NCBI RefSeq assembly: GCF_946408925.1
Contig: NZ_CAMJUE010000004.1
Location: 25,511 to 89,510 of the forward strand
DNA from: an uncultured Methanobrevibacter sp.
GTDB lineage: Archaea > Methanobacteriota > Methanobacteria > Methanobacteriales > Methanobacteriaceae
Length of the DNA: 64,000 bases
Reading direction: 5' to 3'
The translations under genes and the position numbers were made by a program. The stretch's first letter is position 1. Each line of letters begins with the position of its first letter. Below the pieces are notes generated by a model. The model did no database searches, was not told where the DNA came from, and saw only the letters and a program-made list of their open reading frames with translations. Positions 16,136-25,227 of this stretch are shown piece after piece.

Positions 16136-18253
16136 ATGAAAAATATGTTTTTAAATAAAAAATGGTTAAATGTAATTTTGCCAATTGTTTTTTCTTGTTT
16201 GTTAGAGTCATATATTGTTTTAATTGAAAATGCAAATTTGGTAATTAATTTCTCAAATCAAGATTTTATTAGTTTATTTTCATTTAAAGAATTTTTAGTT
16301 TTTTTTATCATATTTTTTATAATATTTTATATTTTACTCGATGAAAGAAAAAAAATAAGGGTATTTAATTTTATTTATACATATAGATTACATTTATCCT
16401 TAGCTTTAATTTTTCTTGCGGTAATTTTTCAGATACATGGATCTTCAATTAATGAATTAAATATTTTTCATGTAAGTCATAAACCTCTGTTGGGTGTATC
16501 TAGACCTAATAGAAGTGATGAATTTCTTGTTAATACAATGTATGCTTTTTCACAGTATATGACTAATTTTACATATTTTTCAGATATTGTCAGGGCTTCT
16601 ACAACTGATATGTTTATAATATATGGACAACCTGTTTTTGATATTGGAATAATATTTAGACCATTTTTAGTTGGTTATTTATTCTTAAATCAGGGTCAGG
16701 GACTATCTTTCTTTTGGATTGGCCGTTTAATATTTTTATTTTTAATCTCTTTTGAATTTGGCATGATATTAACAAATAAAAATAAAACACTTTCACTTGC
16801 CTACTCATTATTGATTACATTTTCGCCTATTGTTCAATGGTGGTTTGCCATTAATGGATTAGTTGAACAGTTGATTTTCGGACAACTGGGCATTATACTA
16901 ATCAATTGGTATATGTCCGTTGATGATTATAGAAAACGTTTTTTTATTGCGTTTGGTTTAATGATCAGTGTGGGTACTTTTTTACTTGTATGTTATCCTT
17001 CTTGGCAAATTCCTTTTGCTTATGTATTTATTTTGCTGGCAATATGGATATTTTTAAAAAATAAATCAACTTTTAATTATAATAAAAATGATTTATTGAT
17101 TTTTTCAGTATTTTTAATAATCTTTACAATTATTATGGCACATATTTTATTAAATTCTCTAGAAACTCTAAAAATTATAATGAACACTTCGTATCCAGGT
17201 TCAGAAGTATTTAATGGTGGAGGCATGGTAAATACTATATTTAATTATATTCCCTCAATATTTTTCCCATTAAAACAAAATTTTTCAGTTTCTAATGCAT
17301 GTGAATATTCGGTATTCGTCAGCTTGTTTCCAGTACAGTTAATTTTATCATTCATTGTTTTAGGATATCAAAAAACTAAAGATAAATTGCTTATTGGTCT
17401 TTTAGTATTATATATATTGTTATTTATAGTGTATTTGTTTACATTACCAAATTTTATTGTTGATTTGACATTAATAAGTCATATAAGGCCTAATAGATTA
17501 TTTACAGTAATAACTTTCATTGGTGTATTGATTCTGATTCGTTCAATAAGCGATTTGGAAAATTTAAAAAATAAAAAATTGATTATTTTCATGTCAATTT
17601 TATTGTCTGTAATTATGGTGTTATTTTCTACTTTTGAATTCGGAGATTATTATGTTAATTGGATGATAATTTGTTCTATAATTTTTTATTCAATTGTATT
17701 TTCAGCATGTTTTTTAGCATCCTCAAAAAGAAATCAAAAAATATTTTTAATTTGTGTTATAATGTTATCATTTTTAACAGGAGCATTAGTTAATCCAATT
17801 GACCACGGTACTGATGTTGTTTTTGACTCCTCTCATATAAATCATGTAAAAAATATTGTTGAAGATGATCCAAATGGAATTTGGATTGTAGATGAAAATT
17901 CACTTGTATGTAATGATATATTCATTTCTGTTGGTGCAAAAACAGTAAATTCAGTTAATACTTATCCTGATTTAAATAGATGGGAAACAATAGACAGTAA
18001 TCATCAGTATTATGAAATTTATAATAGATATGCCCATATTTATGTTAATTTACAAGATAAAAATGATTCTAATTTTGAATTATTAAAACCTGATTGTTTT
18101 AAAGTAAATTTACATATTAATGATTTAGAAAAACTCAATATTAGTTATATTGAAACAAATAAAAATTTGGATAAATTTTCAAATGATAATGTTAAATTTG
18201 ATAAGATTTATAAAGATAATAAATATAAAATTTATAAGGTAAATTATACGTAA
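16136..18253 (+). CDS. Large polytopic membrane protein of the surface-glycan locus
   Basis: A 705-residue protein with roughly 14 hydrophobic spans and a soluble C-terminal part of about 130 residues. A conserved-looking outer loop near residue 120 reads GVSRPNRSDEFLVNT. The topology and the loop followed by alternating spans resemble GT-C-type or YfhO-like membrane glycosyltransferases that use lipid-linked sugars, but I cannot name a family with certainty. It lacks a Shine-Dalgarno of note; transcription from the TATA box at 16083 gives a short leader. It opens the glycan region but is followed by a 290-base gap, so it may be a single-gene unit. Confidence 0.7.
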   Translation: MKNMFLNKKWLNVILPIVFSCLLESYIVLIENANLVINFSNQDFISLFSFKEFLVFFIIFFIIFYILLDERKKIRVFNFIYTYRLHLSLALIFLAVIFQIHGSSINELNIFHVSHKPLLGVSRPNRSDEFLVNTMYAFSQYMTNFTYFSDIVRASTTDMFIIYGQPVFDIGIIFRPFLVGYLFLNQGQGLSFFWIGRLIFLFLISFEFGMILTNKNKTLSLAYSLLITFSPIVQWWFAINGLVEQLIFGQLGIILINWYMSVDDYRKRFFIAFGLMISVGTFLLVCYPSWQIPFAYVFILLAIWIFLKNKSTFNYNKNDLLIFSVFLIIFTIIMAHILLNSLETLKIIMNTSYPGSEVFNGGGMVNTIFNYIPSIFFPLKQNFSVSNACEYSVFVSLFPVQLILSFIVLGYQKTKDKLLIGLLVLYILLFIVYLFTLPNFIVDLTLISHIRPNRLFTVITFIGVLILIRSISDLENLKNKKLIIFMSILLSVIMVLFSTFEFGDYYVNWMIICSIIFYSIVFSACFLASSKRNQKIFLICVIMLSFLTGALVNPIDHGTDVVFDSSHINHVKNIVEDDPNGIWIVDENSLVCNDIFISVGAKTVNSVNTYPDLNRWETIDSNHQYYEIYNRYAHIYVNLQDKNDSNFELLKPDCFKVNLHINDLEKLNISYIETNKNLDKFSNDNVKFDKIYKDNKYKIYKVNYT

Positions 18254-18545
18254 TTATGTAATCTATTAATAAGTTTATTAAGGGCAATATTGATATTTAA
18301 AATTTAATAGTGTAATTTTATATTGGATATTTTAAATTTTACTAAATTTAGCTAATAAATTTATGAAAATTTAAGTTTTAATGGACACCTGTAGAAAAAC
18401 ACAGAAAATAAACACTGCTCAACAGATTATTTTAAAAAAAATTAGAAATCAACAAGAATGTCTAAAATTTAGTATATGTGGCGTTTTTTAAAACTTATTA
18501 ACTATTAAGTACAAAGATATATTCACTTAATAAAGGTGCAAACAA

Positions 18546-18971
18546 ATGTATAAAAAAATTTTATTACCAACAGATGGTTCAACATATGCAGACCAAGAAG
18601 TCGAAAGAGTAGTAGATTTAATTGCTGATGATGGTGAAATAATTGTTTTATCTGTTGCAGGTAGATTAACATCCAGTGCGTTCCAATCAAGGAGAAAAGT
18701 GAAAAAAGTAAACGAGAAACTTAAAAAGGATGCTCAAAAATTTGTAGACAATATGGCATCTAAATTTGATGATAGTTTAAATGTTACAAAAATGGTTAAA
18801 ACAGGTTTTCCGGCAGAAACAATAAAACAGGTAACTGAAGAGGAGGGTGTTGATTTAATTGTAATATCCTCATCAGGTAAAAGTGGAATTCATAAATTTG
18901 TAATTGGCAGTGTTGCCGAAAAGGTTCTAAAAGACAGTGAAGTGGATGTGTTATTAGTCCATAACAATTAG
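18546..18971 (+). CDS. Universal stress protein (UspA family)
   Basis: A 141-residue Usp fold. The N-terminal strand YKKILLPTDGSTYADQEV holds the Asp that contacts ATP in ATP-binding members. The C-terminal block VIGSVAEKVLKDSEVDVLLVH follows the ISSSGKSGIHKFVIGS loop, which matches the G2xG9xGS nucleotide-binding pattern. It is therefore probably an ATP-binding Usp. Shine-Dalgarno AGGTG precedes the ATG. It is followed seven bases after its stop by a small membrane-anchored protein, so the two are probably co-transcribed. Confidence 0.9.
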   Translation: MYKKILLPTDGSTYADQEVERVVDLIADDGEIIVLSVAGRLTSSAFQSRRKVKKVNEKLKKDAQKFVDNMASKFDDSLNVTKMVKTGFPAETIKQVTEEEGVDLIVISSSGKSGIHKFVIGSVAEKVLKDSEVDVLLVHNN

Positions 18972-18978
18972 GTGCAAT

Positions 18979-19362
18979 ATGAAATTCAAAAACATTATAA
19001 CAATCATAATTATACTTTTAATAATAGCTGTTGGTGCATTCTTTTTCATTCAGGCCAATTCACACAACACAAAAGTGGATGTCATAAGCAATAATACATT
19101 AAAAAATGGGGATGCTGTTAAAATAGTCTTGAATGATGAATATAGGAATGTTTATCCTGGAGAACAGGTTCACATTAAAATTTTAGATGATTCCGGCTGG
19201 GCAAACAATTATGATGTGGTAACCGATGATAAAGGTGCAGCATCAATCGTACTATCTACATATGATAATGGTAATTACACCATTCATACAAATTATAATG
19301 GAACTTTATTCAATAAGGCTTACCATGGTGTAAATAACTTAGTAATCGATGATGGATATTAA
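18979..19362 (+). CDS. Membrane-anchored or secreted Ig-like small protein
   Basis: A 127-residue protein with an N-terminal hydrophobic segment (about residues 6-25) that is an anchor or signal peptide. The remainder is a single beta-sandwich-like domain of the kind in archaeal adhesins: DAVKIVLNDEYRNVYPGEQVHIKI leads to the turn VVTDDKGAASIVLSTYDNGNYT, similar to the DxxGxAxxxL pattern of Ig-like repeats. It has no catalytic motif. It sits between the Usp gene and the first TagF-like gene, 23 bases before the latter's proposed start. Confidence 0.65.
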   Translation: MKFKNIITIIIILLIIAVGAFFFIQANSHNTKVDVISNNTLKNGDAVKIVLNDEYRNVYPGEQVHIKILDDSGWANNYDVVTDDKGAASIVLSTYDNGNYTIHTNYNGTLFNKAYHGVNNLVIDDGY

Positions 19363-19385
19363 TAGCATTTTTTGGAGGATTTAAT

Positions 19386-21644
19386 ATATCTAACTTTATT
19401 TGGCTTTTTGGAGAAAACAACTGTAAAACAGCAAGCAATAATTCATTTTTTTTCTGGAAAAGCATAGTCAGTATTAAAGACAATATTGACAAGTATTTTG
19501 TCATTGAAAAGAATGATGTGACATTGAAAGTGTATAATACTCTTTCAAGTCATGAAAAAAAGTATGTTTTATGGAAAAACTCTATGAAACACTTTAAAAT
19601 ATTTGGTGATGCGGATCTGTTTTTCGTAACGTTATCATTCAAAGATGTTGTTCCGGATAAGTTTATTGTTAAAAGGATGGATATGCGTTTGAAAAAACCT
19701 TTCATACATCTTCAAAAGGGTGTTGAGGGGATGAAAGTGTATGATGAAAAGGGAATTTCCTTTAACAATCATATTTTCAGATTTTTTGTATATAATAAAC
19801 CGTTAATTAATAAAATAAAAGAGTATAATGAGTTTAAGGATTATCAGTTGTTTTATTCAAAATACCAACCAAAATGGGGAGATTTACTTAGAAAAGAAGA
19901 GAAAATTGAAAGCGACAATCAGATATTCTGGTTCATTACCCATAGAAGATACTTCGTTACTAATGAAATGGATACTAAATTTTTCGTTAGATACATTAAA
20001 AGAGTAATCCAGGACAAGTCATTAATCAAGTTTCTCAAGGATAATGATTTTAAAATTAAAATATGCACCCATCTGATTAGTGAGGATATTATTTTGAATG
20101 AACTTTCTCAGTATATTGATAATGATTTGATTACTGTTTGTAAGCAGGAAAATACTGATATAGCGACTGAAATAGCAAAAAGTGATTTGTTAATCACTGA
20201 CTTTTCATCAATTGTTTATGATTTTGCATTTTTAAACAAGCCGTCAATCATTTTCCAGCCTGATTTGGAAATATTTGATGAGAATAATGATGTATATTAT
20301 ACAGATGAGGAGTTCAGTGATGTTATAATTACTCCTTCCGATTTGGTGGAAAGGATTATATCTAAAGACTATTCAATTGATCCGTTTTTCAAAAAAGGAT
20401 TTGAAAATATTGATTATGGCTTTGTTAAATCAGATAAACATCTTAAAGAGTTTTATGATTATTTCTACAGACTGCAAAATAATAAAATCACATTCATAGG
20501 ATATAATTTTTATGGTATTGGTGGAACCGTAAATGCTACAATGGCTTTGGCTGAAAGTTTACTGGAACATGATTGCCTTGTAGAGTTAATTTCTCTTAAA
20601 AGATTGGATGAATTCAGACACATTCCCCCTTATGGATTGAATATAAAATATATCCAATGGGATAATTCAGGTTCAATTAAAGAGAAGGCTAATAGATTCA
20701 CCCACAGGTCACCAAAACATTACAGTTTTTTAGATTATGATTATGATAAAAAGAATTTGCATCCCTATGTAGGTTACACTTTAGATAAGCTGATGAAAAA
20801 TATTAAAACAAAAACATTAGTTTCAACAAGGGAATCCCTTCATTTGTTTGTTAATGAAGCAACTTCAGGTGATGTTGAAAATAAAGTGTTTTTCTTCCAT
20901 ACATTAGCAGATGTTGTTCCGAATGTATTTCCAAATCTTATTGAAAAACTCAAGACTATCCAACTTGATAAAGCAGTTTTTATCACCGACAAGAACAGAT
21001 TGGCACTTAAGGAAAAATTCGGTTATGATAATTTCAATTCCTATATCTGCCTGGGAAACACTTTAATCGAATCCAAAATGATTGATAAAAGTGAAATTGT
21101 TCCTGTAGAAAAAAAGGACAAATACAAGGCGATTTATCTGATAAGAATCAGTACCGAGCGAAAAAAGGATATTGAAAATCTGATTAACTTCGCCAAATAT
21201 GTCAAGGAAAATAATAAAACAAATATCGAGATAGATGTATTTGGAGATGGAAACTATGTGGGTGAATTCTTAAAACAAATTGATTCCAATGATTTGGAGG
21301 GCATAATAAATTATAAATTTTCAACAGAAACTCCAATTGAAGAAATCAGAAATCATGATTTCATGATAGACTTCACATTAAACCACAGTTTTGGAATGAC
21401 ATACATAGAAGCAATATTGAACGGTAAGAAGGTGTTCTGTATGGAAAATCCCGGATCGCTTGAAGTAATGGATGATATTCCGGATTCATACATTCAATCT
21501 TATGAATGGTTATGCAATCAAATAGATGAAATTGATAAAATCACAAAACAGGATTTAATATGTTATTATGATAACATTCAGGAGAAATATTCTCATGCAA
21601 CACTTGCAAATAAATTTTTAGAGTTTATAGGTGAGGAGTCATAA
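19386..21644 (+). CDS. TagF-like/GT4 bifunctional glycan enzyme, copy 1 (AUA start proposed)
   Basis: A protein of about 752 residues, if read from ATA at 19386. The first half is the CDP-glycerol glycerophosphotransferase-like fold (TDFSSIVYDFAFLNKPSIIF block), the second a GT4 glycosyltransferase (GIGGTVNATMALAE, RISTERKKDIENLI, HSFGMTYIEAILNG). Conservation with the next gene begins immediately after this ATA (ISNFIWLFGEN against MSSDNFIWIFGEN), and GGAGGA lies six bases before it. The first ATG/GTG in frame is GTG at 19518, which would cut off 44 conserved residues. The catalytic His of the QHG motif is Lys here (QKG, residue 111 from the ATA). Hence the GT4 half looks active and the TagF-like half does not. 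Confidence 0.75.
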   Translation: MSNFIWLFGENNCKTASNNSFFFWKSIVSIKDNIDKYFVIEKNDVTLKVYNTLSSHEKKYVLWKNSMKHFKIFGDADLFFVTLSFKDVVPDKFIVKRMDMRLKKPFIHLQKGVEGMKVYDEKGISFNNHIFRFFVYNKPLINKIKEYNEFKDYQLFYSKYQPKWGDLLRKEEKIESDNQIFWFITHRRYFVTNEMDTKFFVRYIKRVIQDKSLIKFLKDNDFKIKICTHLISEDIILNELSQYIDNDLITVCKQENTDIATEIAKSDLLITDFSSIVYDFAFLNKPSIIFQPDLEIFDENNDVYYTDEEFSDVIITPSDLVERIISKDYSIDPFFKKGFENIDYGFVKSDKHLKEFYDYFYRLQNNKITFIGYNFYGIGGTVNATMALAESLLEHDCLVELISLKRLDEFRHIPPYGLNIKYIQWDNSGSIKEKANRFTHRSPKHYSFLDYDYDKKNLHPYVGYTLDKLMKNIKTKTLVSTRESLHLFVNEATSGDVENKVFFFHTLADVVPNVFPNLIEKLKTIQLDKAVFITDKNRLALKEKFGYDNFNSYICLGNTLIESKMIDKSEIVPVEKKDKYKAIYLIRISTERKKDIENLINFAKYVKENNKTNIEIDVFGDGNYVGEFLKQIDSNDLEGIINYKFSTETPIEEIRNHDFMIDFTLNHSFGMTYIEAILNGKKVFCMENPGSLEVMDDIPDSYIQSYEWLCNQIDEIDKITKQDLICYYDNIQEKYSHATLANKFLEFIGEES

Positions 21645-21645
21645 T

Positions 21646-23979
21646 ATGAGTAGTGATAATTTTATTTGGATTTTTGGAGAAAATCTTGGATCAACAGCAA
21701 ATAACAATTCATTTTATTTCTGGAGACATGTGGTCAATATTAAGGATAAAATCGATAAATATATAGTTTTTGAGAAAAATGACTCCACAAAAGAGGTTTA
21801 TAATACACTTTCAAGTCATGAAAAAAAATTTGTCCTATGGAAAAACTCACGAAAACATTACAAAACTTATTTTGATGCCGATATGTTCTTTGTCACTTTA
21901 TCCTACAAGGACATAACTCCGGATAAACTGTTTATAAAAACTATGGAAATGCAGATTAAAAAACCTTTAATCTATTTGCAGCATGGAACCATTGGAATGA
22001 AAGAGGTTTTTTATAACGGAAATGACTATTGGAATAATATTTTCAGATTTTTCATATATACCGATGATGAGTTTGACTACATGACAACCCGTAATAAGTT
22101 CCGGGATTATCAGCTGTACAATGCTAAATTTCATCCAAGATATGGTGAACTGTTAAGAAAAGATGAAAGATACCAGAATAAAAATCAAATTTTATGGTTT
22201 ATTACATGGAGAGAATATTTCGGAAGAAATGCTCAAACAGAAATGTTCATAAATCATGTTAAAAATGTTGTTGAATCAGAGGAGTTCAAAAAATATTTGA
22301 CTGATAACAAGTTAATCCTGAAAATATGTGTTCATCAGTTCTTTGATCAAAATACATTTAAAGACATCTACAAATTCTCTAAAAAAGGACTAATTGAAAT
22401 TGTCAATCCATCAAATATTGATGTAATGGATGAATTAAACAAAAGTAAATTATTAATAACTGATTATTCTTCCGTAGCATATGATTTTAGTTTCTTAAAT
22501 CGTCCGGTAATTTTATTCCAACCGGATATTGATGTTTATATTCAGGAAAGAGGATTTTACTGTAAACTTGAGGATTTAGAAAAATTCAATATCAAATCTT
22601 CAAAAAAGTTAATAGACACAATTGTTCATGAGAAGTTCAGTGTCAATCCATTTTTTAAAGATGCATTGCCTCAAAATATTGATTATGAAGCAATCAAGCA
22701 GGACAAGCATATTGATAATATTTACAATCATTTTAAGGCTATTCAGGAAAATAAAATTACATTTTTACTTTTCAATGCATATGATTACACTAATTTCATG
22801 AATTATACTTTTAAGTTAGCTGAAGTCCTGCTGAAAAGCGGATATCTTGTTGATTTTATTTCATTAATTAAAAAAAGGAATTTATTTAGTTTCCCACCAT
22901 TCGGATTATCGATTAACAGCATAAATATAGAAAATGATCCTTCATTAAGAAATAAAATGCATAAAAGACAACATAAATCTCCTAAGAATTTAAGTTATCT
23001 CCAATTTGATTCTAAAAAAGAATTATTGCATCCATACACAGGATATTATTTAACAGAATTGATGAAAACCGTTAAAACTAAAACATTAGTTTCAGCATCA
23101 GAATCTCTTCACTTATTTGTTGATGATGTCACATCTCCACATGTTGAAAACAGGATATTTTTAAATAATCCGTATGATGTAAATGATGAATTGCTTTCAA
23201 AATTGAAAAATATTAGTTTCAGCAATGATATTTTCACATCTCGCAAAAATCAGGAATTATATGAGTCTAAATTAAATAAAAAATTCCCAAATTCATTAAT
23301 ATTGCCTAGAAATATCTTATTAACCAATCAGATTGCTGAAGAAATAGATTTAAATGATGAGCTGTTGGATGATGATTTAAATCTAATTGAAGTTCCAATT
23401 GAGGTTCGACGGGAAGACCGAAAATTGGGTGCAAGGTATATCTTATTGGAAAATTCCATAATTCAAAAAAAGGAAAAATATAGGGGCATTTCTATCGTTG
23501 ATTTTGACGAGTGTGGTGATGATGATTTAAAAAACATTATTGATTTTGCAATATACTTAAGAGAAAATAATATTAATAATGTTTCAATTGATGTTTATGG
23601 AACAGGATTTAAAGCAGACATGTTTTTAGATTTAATAGAATCTAATGATTTATTTAGCTATATTTATTATAGAGGATTAAATAAATACATAGTCATTGAA
23701 ATTCGTGAACATGACTTTTTAGTTGATTTTGCTAAAAATCCTGTCAATAATTTAAATTATTTATTGGGACTGCTGAATTATAAGAAAGTCTTCTGTTTTA
23801 AAAATGATGAATCATCTGAAGTTTTTAAAGACATTCCAAATTCATTTTTCGATTCATGGAAAGATTTATGCTTAAAAATAGATAATCTTTCTGAAATTTC
23901 ACTAAAAGAGCTGAAAGATTATTATGCATTGGGATTAGGTAGAATTCCTAAGGATATATATGTTGATTTTCCGGAATAA
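21646..23979 (+). CDS. TagF-like/GT4 bifunctional glycan enzyme, copy 2
   Basis: A 777-residue tandem paralog of the preceding protein. The TagF-like half is intact: YLQHGTIGMK holds the conserved His (113) and TDYSSVAYDFSFLNRP is the second signature. The GT4-like half has lost its key residues: no GG donor loop (YDYTNFMNYTFKLA in its place), no Arg/Lys pair where copy 1 has RISTERKK, and PVNNLNYLLGLLNY in place of the FGxxxxEA block. It probably transfers a polyol-phosphate or similar group to a glycan while copy 1 supplies a sugar transfer. The ATG at 21646 is one base after the upstream stop; a GTG at 21631 is less likely. Confidence 0.82.
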   Translation: MSSDNFIWIFGENLGSTANNNSFYFWRHVVNIKDKIDKYIVFEKNDSTKEVYNTLSSHEKKFVLWKNSRKHYKTYFDADMFFVTLSYKDITPDKLFIKTMEMQIKKPLIYLQHGTIGMKEVFYNGNDYWNNIFRFFIYTDDEFDYMTTRNKFRDYQLYNAKFHPRYGELLRKDERYQNKNQILWFITWREYFGRNAQTEMFINHVKNVVESEEFKKYLTDNKLILKICVHQFFDQNTFKDIYKFSKKGLIEIVNPSNIDVMDELNKSKLLITDYSSVAYDFSFLNRPVILFQPDIDVYIQERGFYCKLEDLEKFNIKSSKKLIDTIVHEKFSVNPFFKDALPQNIDYEAIKQDKHIDNIYNHFKAIQENKITFLLFNAYDYTNFMNYTFKLAEVLLKSGYLVDFISLIKKRNLFSFPPFGLSINSINIENDPSLRNKMHKRQHKSPKNLSYLQFDSKKELLHPYTGYYLTELMKTVKTKTLVSASESLHLFVDDVTSPHVENRIFLNNPYDVNDELLSKLKNISFSNDIFTSRKNQELYESKLNKKFPNSLILPRNILLTNQIAEEIDLNDELLDDDLNLIEVPIEVRREDRKLGARYILLENSIIQKKEKYRGISIVDFDECGDDDLKNIIDFAIYLRENNINNVSIDVYGTGFKADMFLDLIESNDLFSYIYYRGLNKYIVIEIREHDFLVDFAKNPVNNLNYLLGLLNYKKVFCFKNDESSEVFKDIPNSFFDSWKDLCLKIDNLSEISLKELKDYYALGLGRIPKDIYVDFPE

Positions 23980-24081
23980 TTTAAAAAATTAATTAAAATA
24001 TTCTGATTGTTAGAGTTATATATGAGTTTTAATAAATATACATATAGGTTTTAAATAATTACATGGTAATAGAGTTTTAAC

Positions 24082-25212
24082 ATGTCGACAGTAAATAAAA
24101 ATACAAAAAAGAAAAGGATAATATATTTGGATACTTTAAGAGCGTTAGCAATCATTTCAGTTATTTCATTTCATGTCTTCTGTAGGGTTGCATGGGTAGT
24201 TTATCCAGATTATTCAACAATACCTTCATTAAATTGGTTTATAGCTGATATCATAGGACCTTGTTCCAGATATGGTGTTGATTTATTCCTAATGTTATCC
24301 GGTGCATTATCTTTAGGCAGGCAATGGGATATCAAATCTTTTTTATCAAAAAGAATCCCTAGAATTGTATTGCCTTTTGTATTCTGGTGTGTAATTTTAT
24401 CTTTAGTTTTGCTGTTGATAATATATTTATATCCTAATTTCTTGCCCCTTACGGAGCAATTTAATTTAAAAATAGCATTTTTTAAATCATTTTACATATT
24501 GGATATCTTTGATTTTATTGGAAATGCAATGTTTGCACAATCTAAATGGTTTACTCCAAACTGGTTCTTTTGGATGATTTTAGGAACATACCTGATAATG
24601 CCGATATTTAACAAATGGCTTTACAGTGCTGATTTAAAAGAAGCAGAATATTTCCTTGCAATTTGGTTAATTACTTGTGTTTTTGACTTCACATTATTCG
24701 AAACTTTCCCAATTAAAATCAGTTACTTCAGTGGTCCGATTGGAATGGTTGTTTTAGGATATTACTTAAGACACACAAAAAGAAAAATTTTCAATGATCT
24801 TAAATGGTCAATTATAATATTGTTAATCGGATTAATTTCCACAATATCTGTTTCATACTTATGGTCAAGTAATTCTACAGTGTTTGCCTTCCACAGATAT
24901 TCTATTTTCATGGCAATAATGTCTGTTGGAATATTTACTTTATTTAAAAACATTGATAAATTAAATCTAAAAGTATTCAATAGTCCTGATAGTATTTTCA
25001 GAAAAATAACATTTTCCATTGCTAAATACAGTTACGGAATTTATTTAATTCATATGGTATTCCTGAACTTAATATTTATGTTTGTGCTTCCATACGTACA
25101 TTTCAAAGTTTTAGTTGTTATAGTATTGTTGGGAGCATTAATAATTCCATGGTTCATATTGGCCATATTGAATAGGGTTCCATATATTAATCAGTTAATC
25201 GGTTCTAAATAA
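24082..25212 (+). CDS. Acyltransferase 3 family membrane protein
   Basis: A 376-residue integral membrane O-acyltransferase with about ten spans. The signature N-terminus RIIYLDTLRALAIISVISFHVFCR contains the conserved Arg and His (RALAI... FHVF) of the AT3 family; the GVDLFLMLSGALSLGR stretch is the second family hallmark. AT3 enzymes add acetyl or other acyl groups to surface sugars. It starts the run that continues through UDP-glucose dehydrogenase and four glycosyltransferases. Decoration of the glycan made by those enzymes is the likely role. Confidence 0.87.
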   Translation: MSTVNKNTKKKRIIYLDTLRALAIISVISFHVFCRVAWVVYPDYSTIPSLNWFIADIIGPCSRYGVDLFLMLSGALSLGRQWDIKSFLSKRIPRIVLPFVFWCVILSLVLLLIIYLYPNFLPLTEQFNLKIAFFKSFYILDIFDFIGNAMFAQSKWFTPNWFFWMILGTYLIMPIFNKWLYSADLKEAEYFLAIWLITCVFDFTLFETFPIKISYFSGPIGMVVLGYYLRHTKRKIFNDLKWSIIILLIGLISTISVSYLWSSNSTVFAFHRYSIFMAIMSVGIFTLFKNIDKLNLKVFNSPDSIFRKITFSIAKYSYGIYLIHMVFLNLIFMFVLPYVHFKVLVVIVLLGALIIPWFILAILNRVPYINQLIGSK

Positions 25213-25227
25213 TGGAGGCATCATAAA

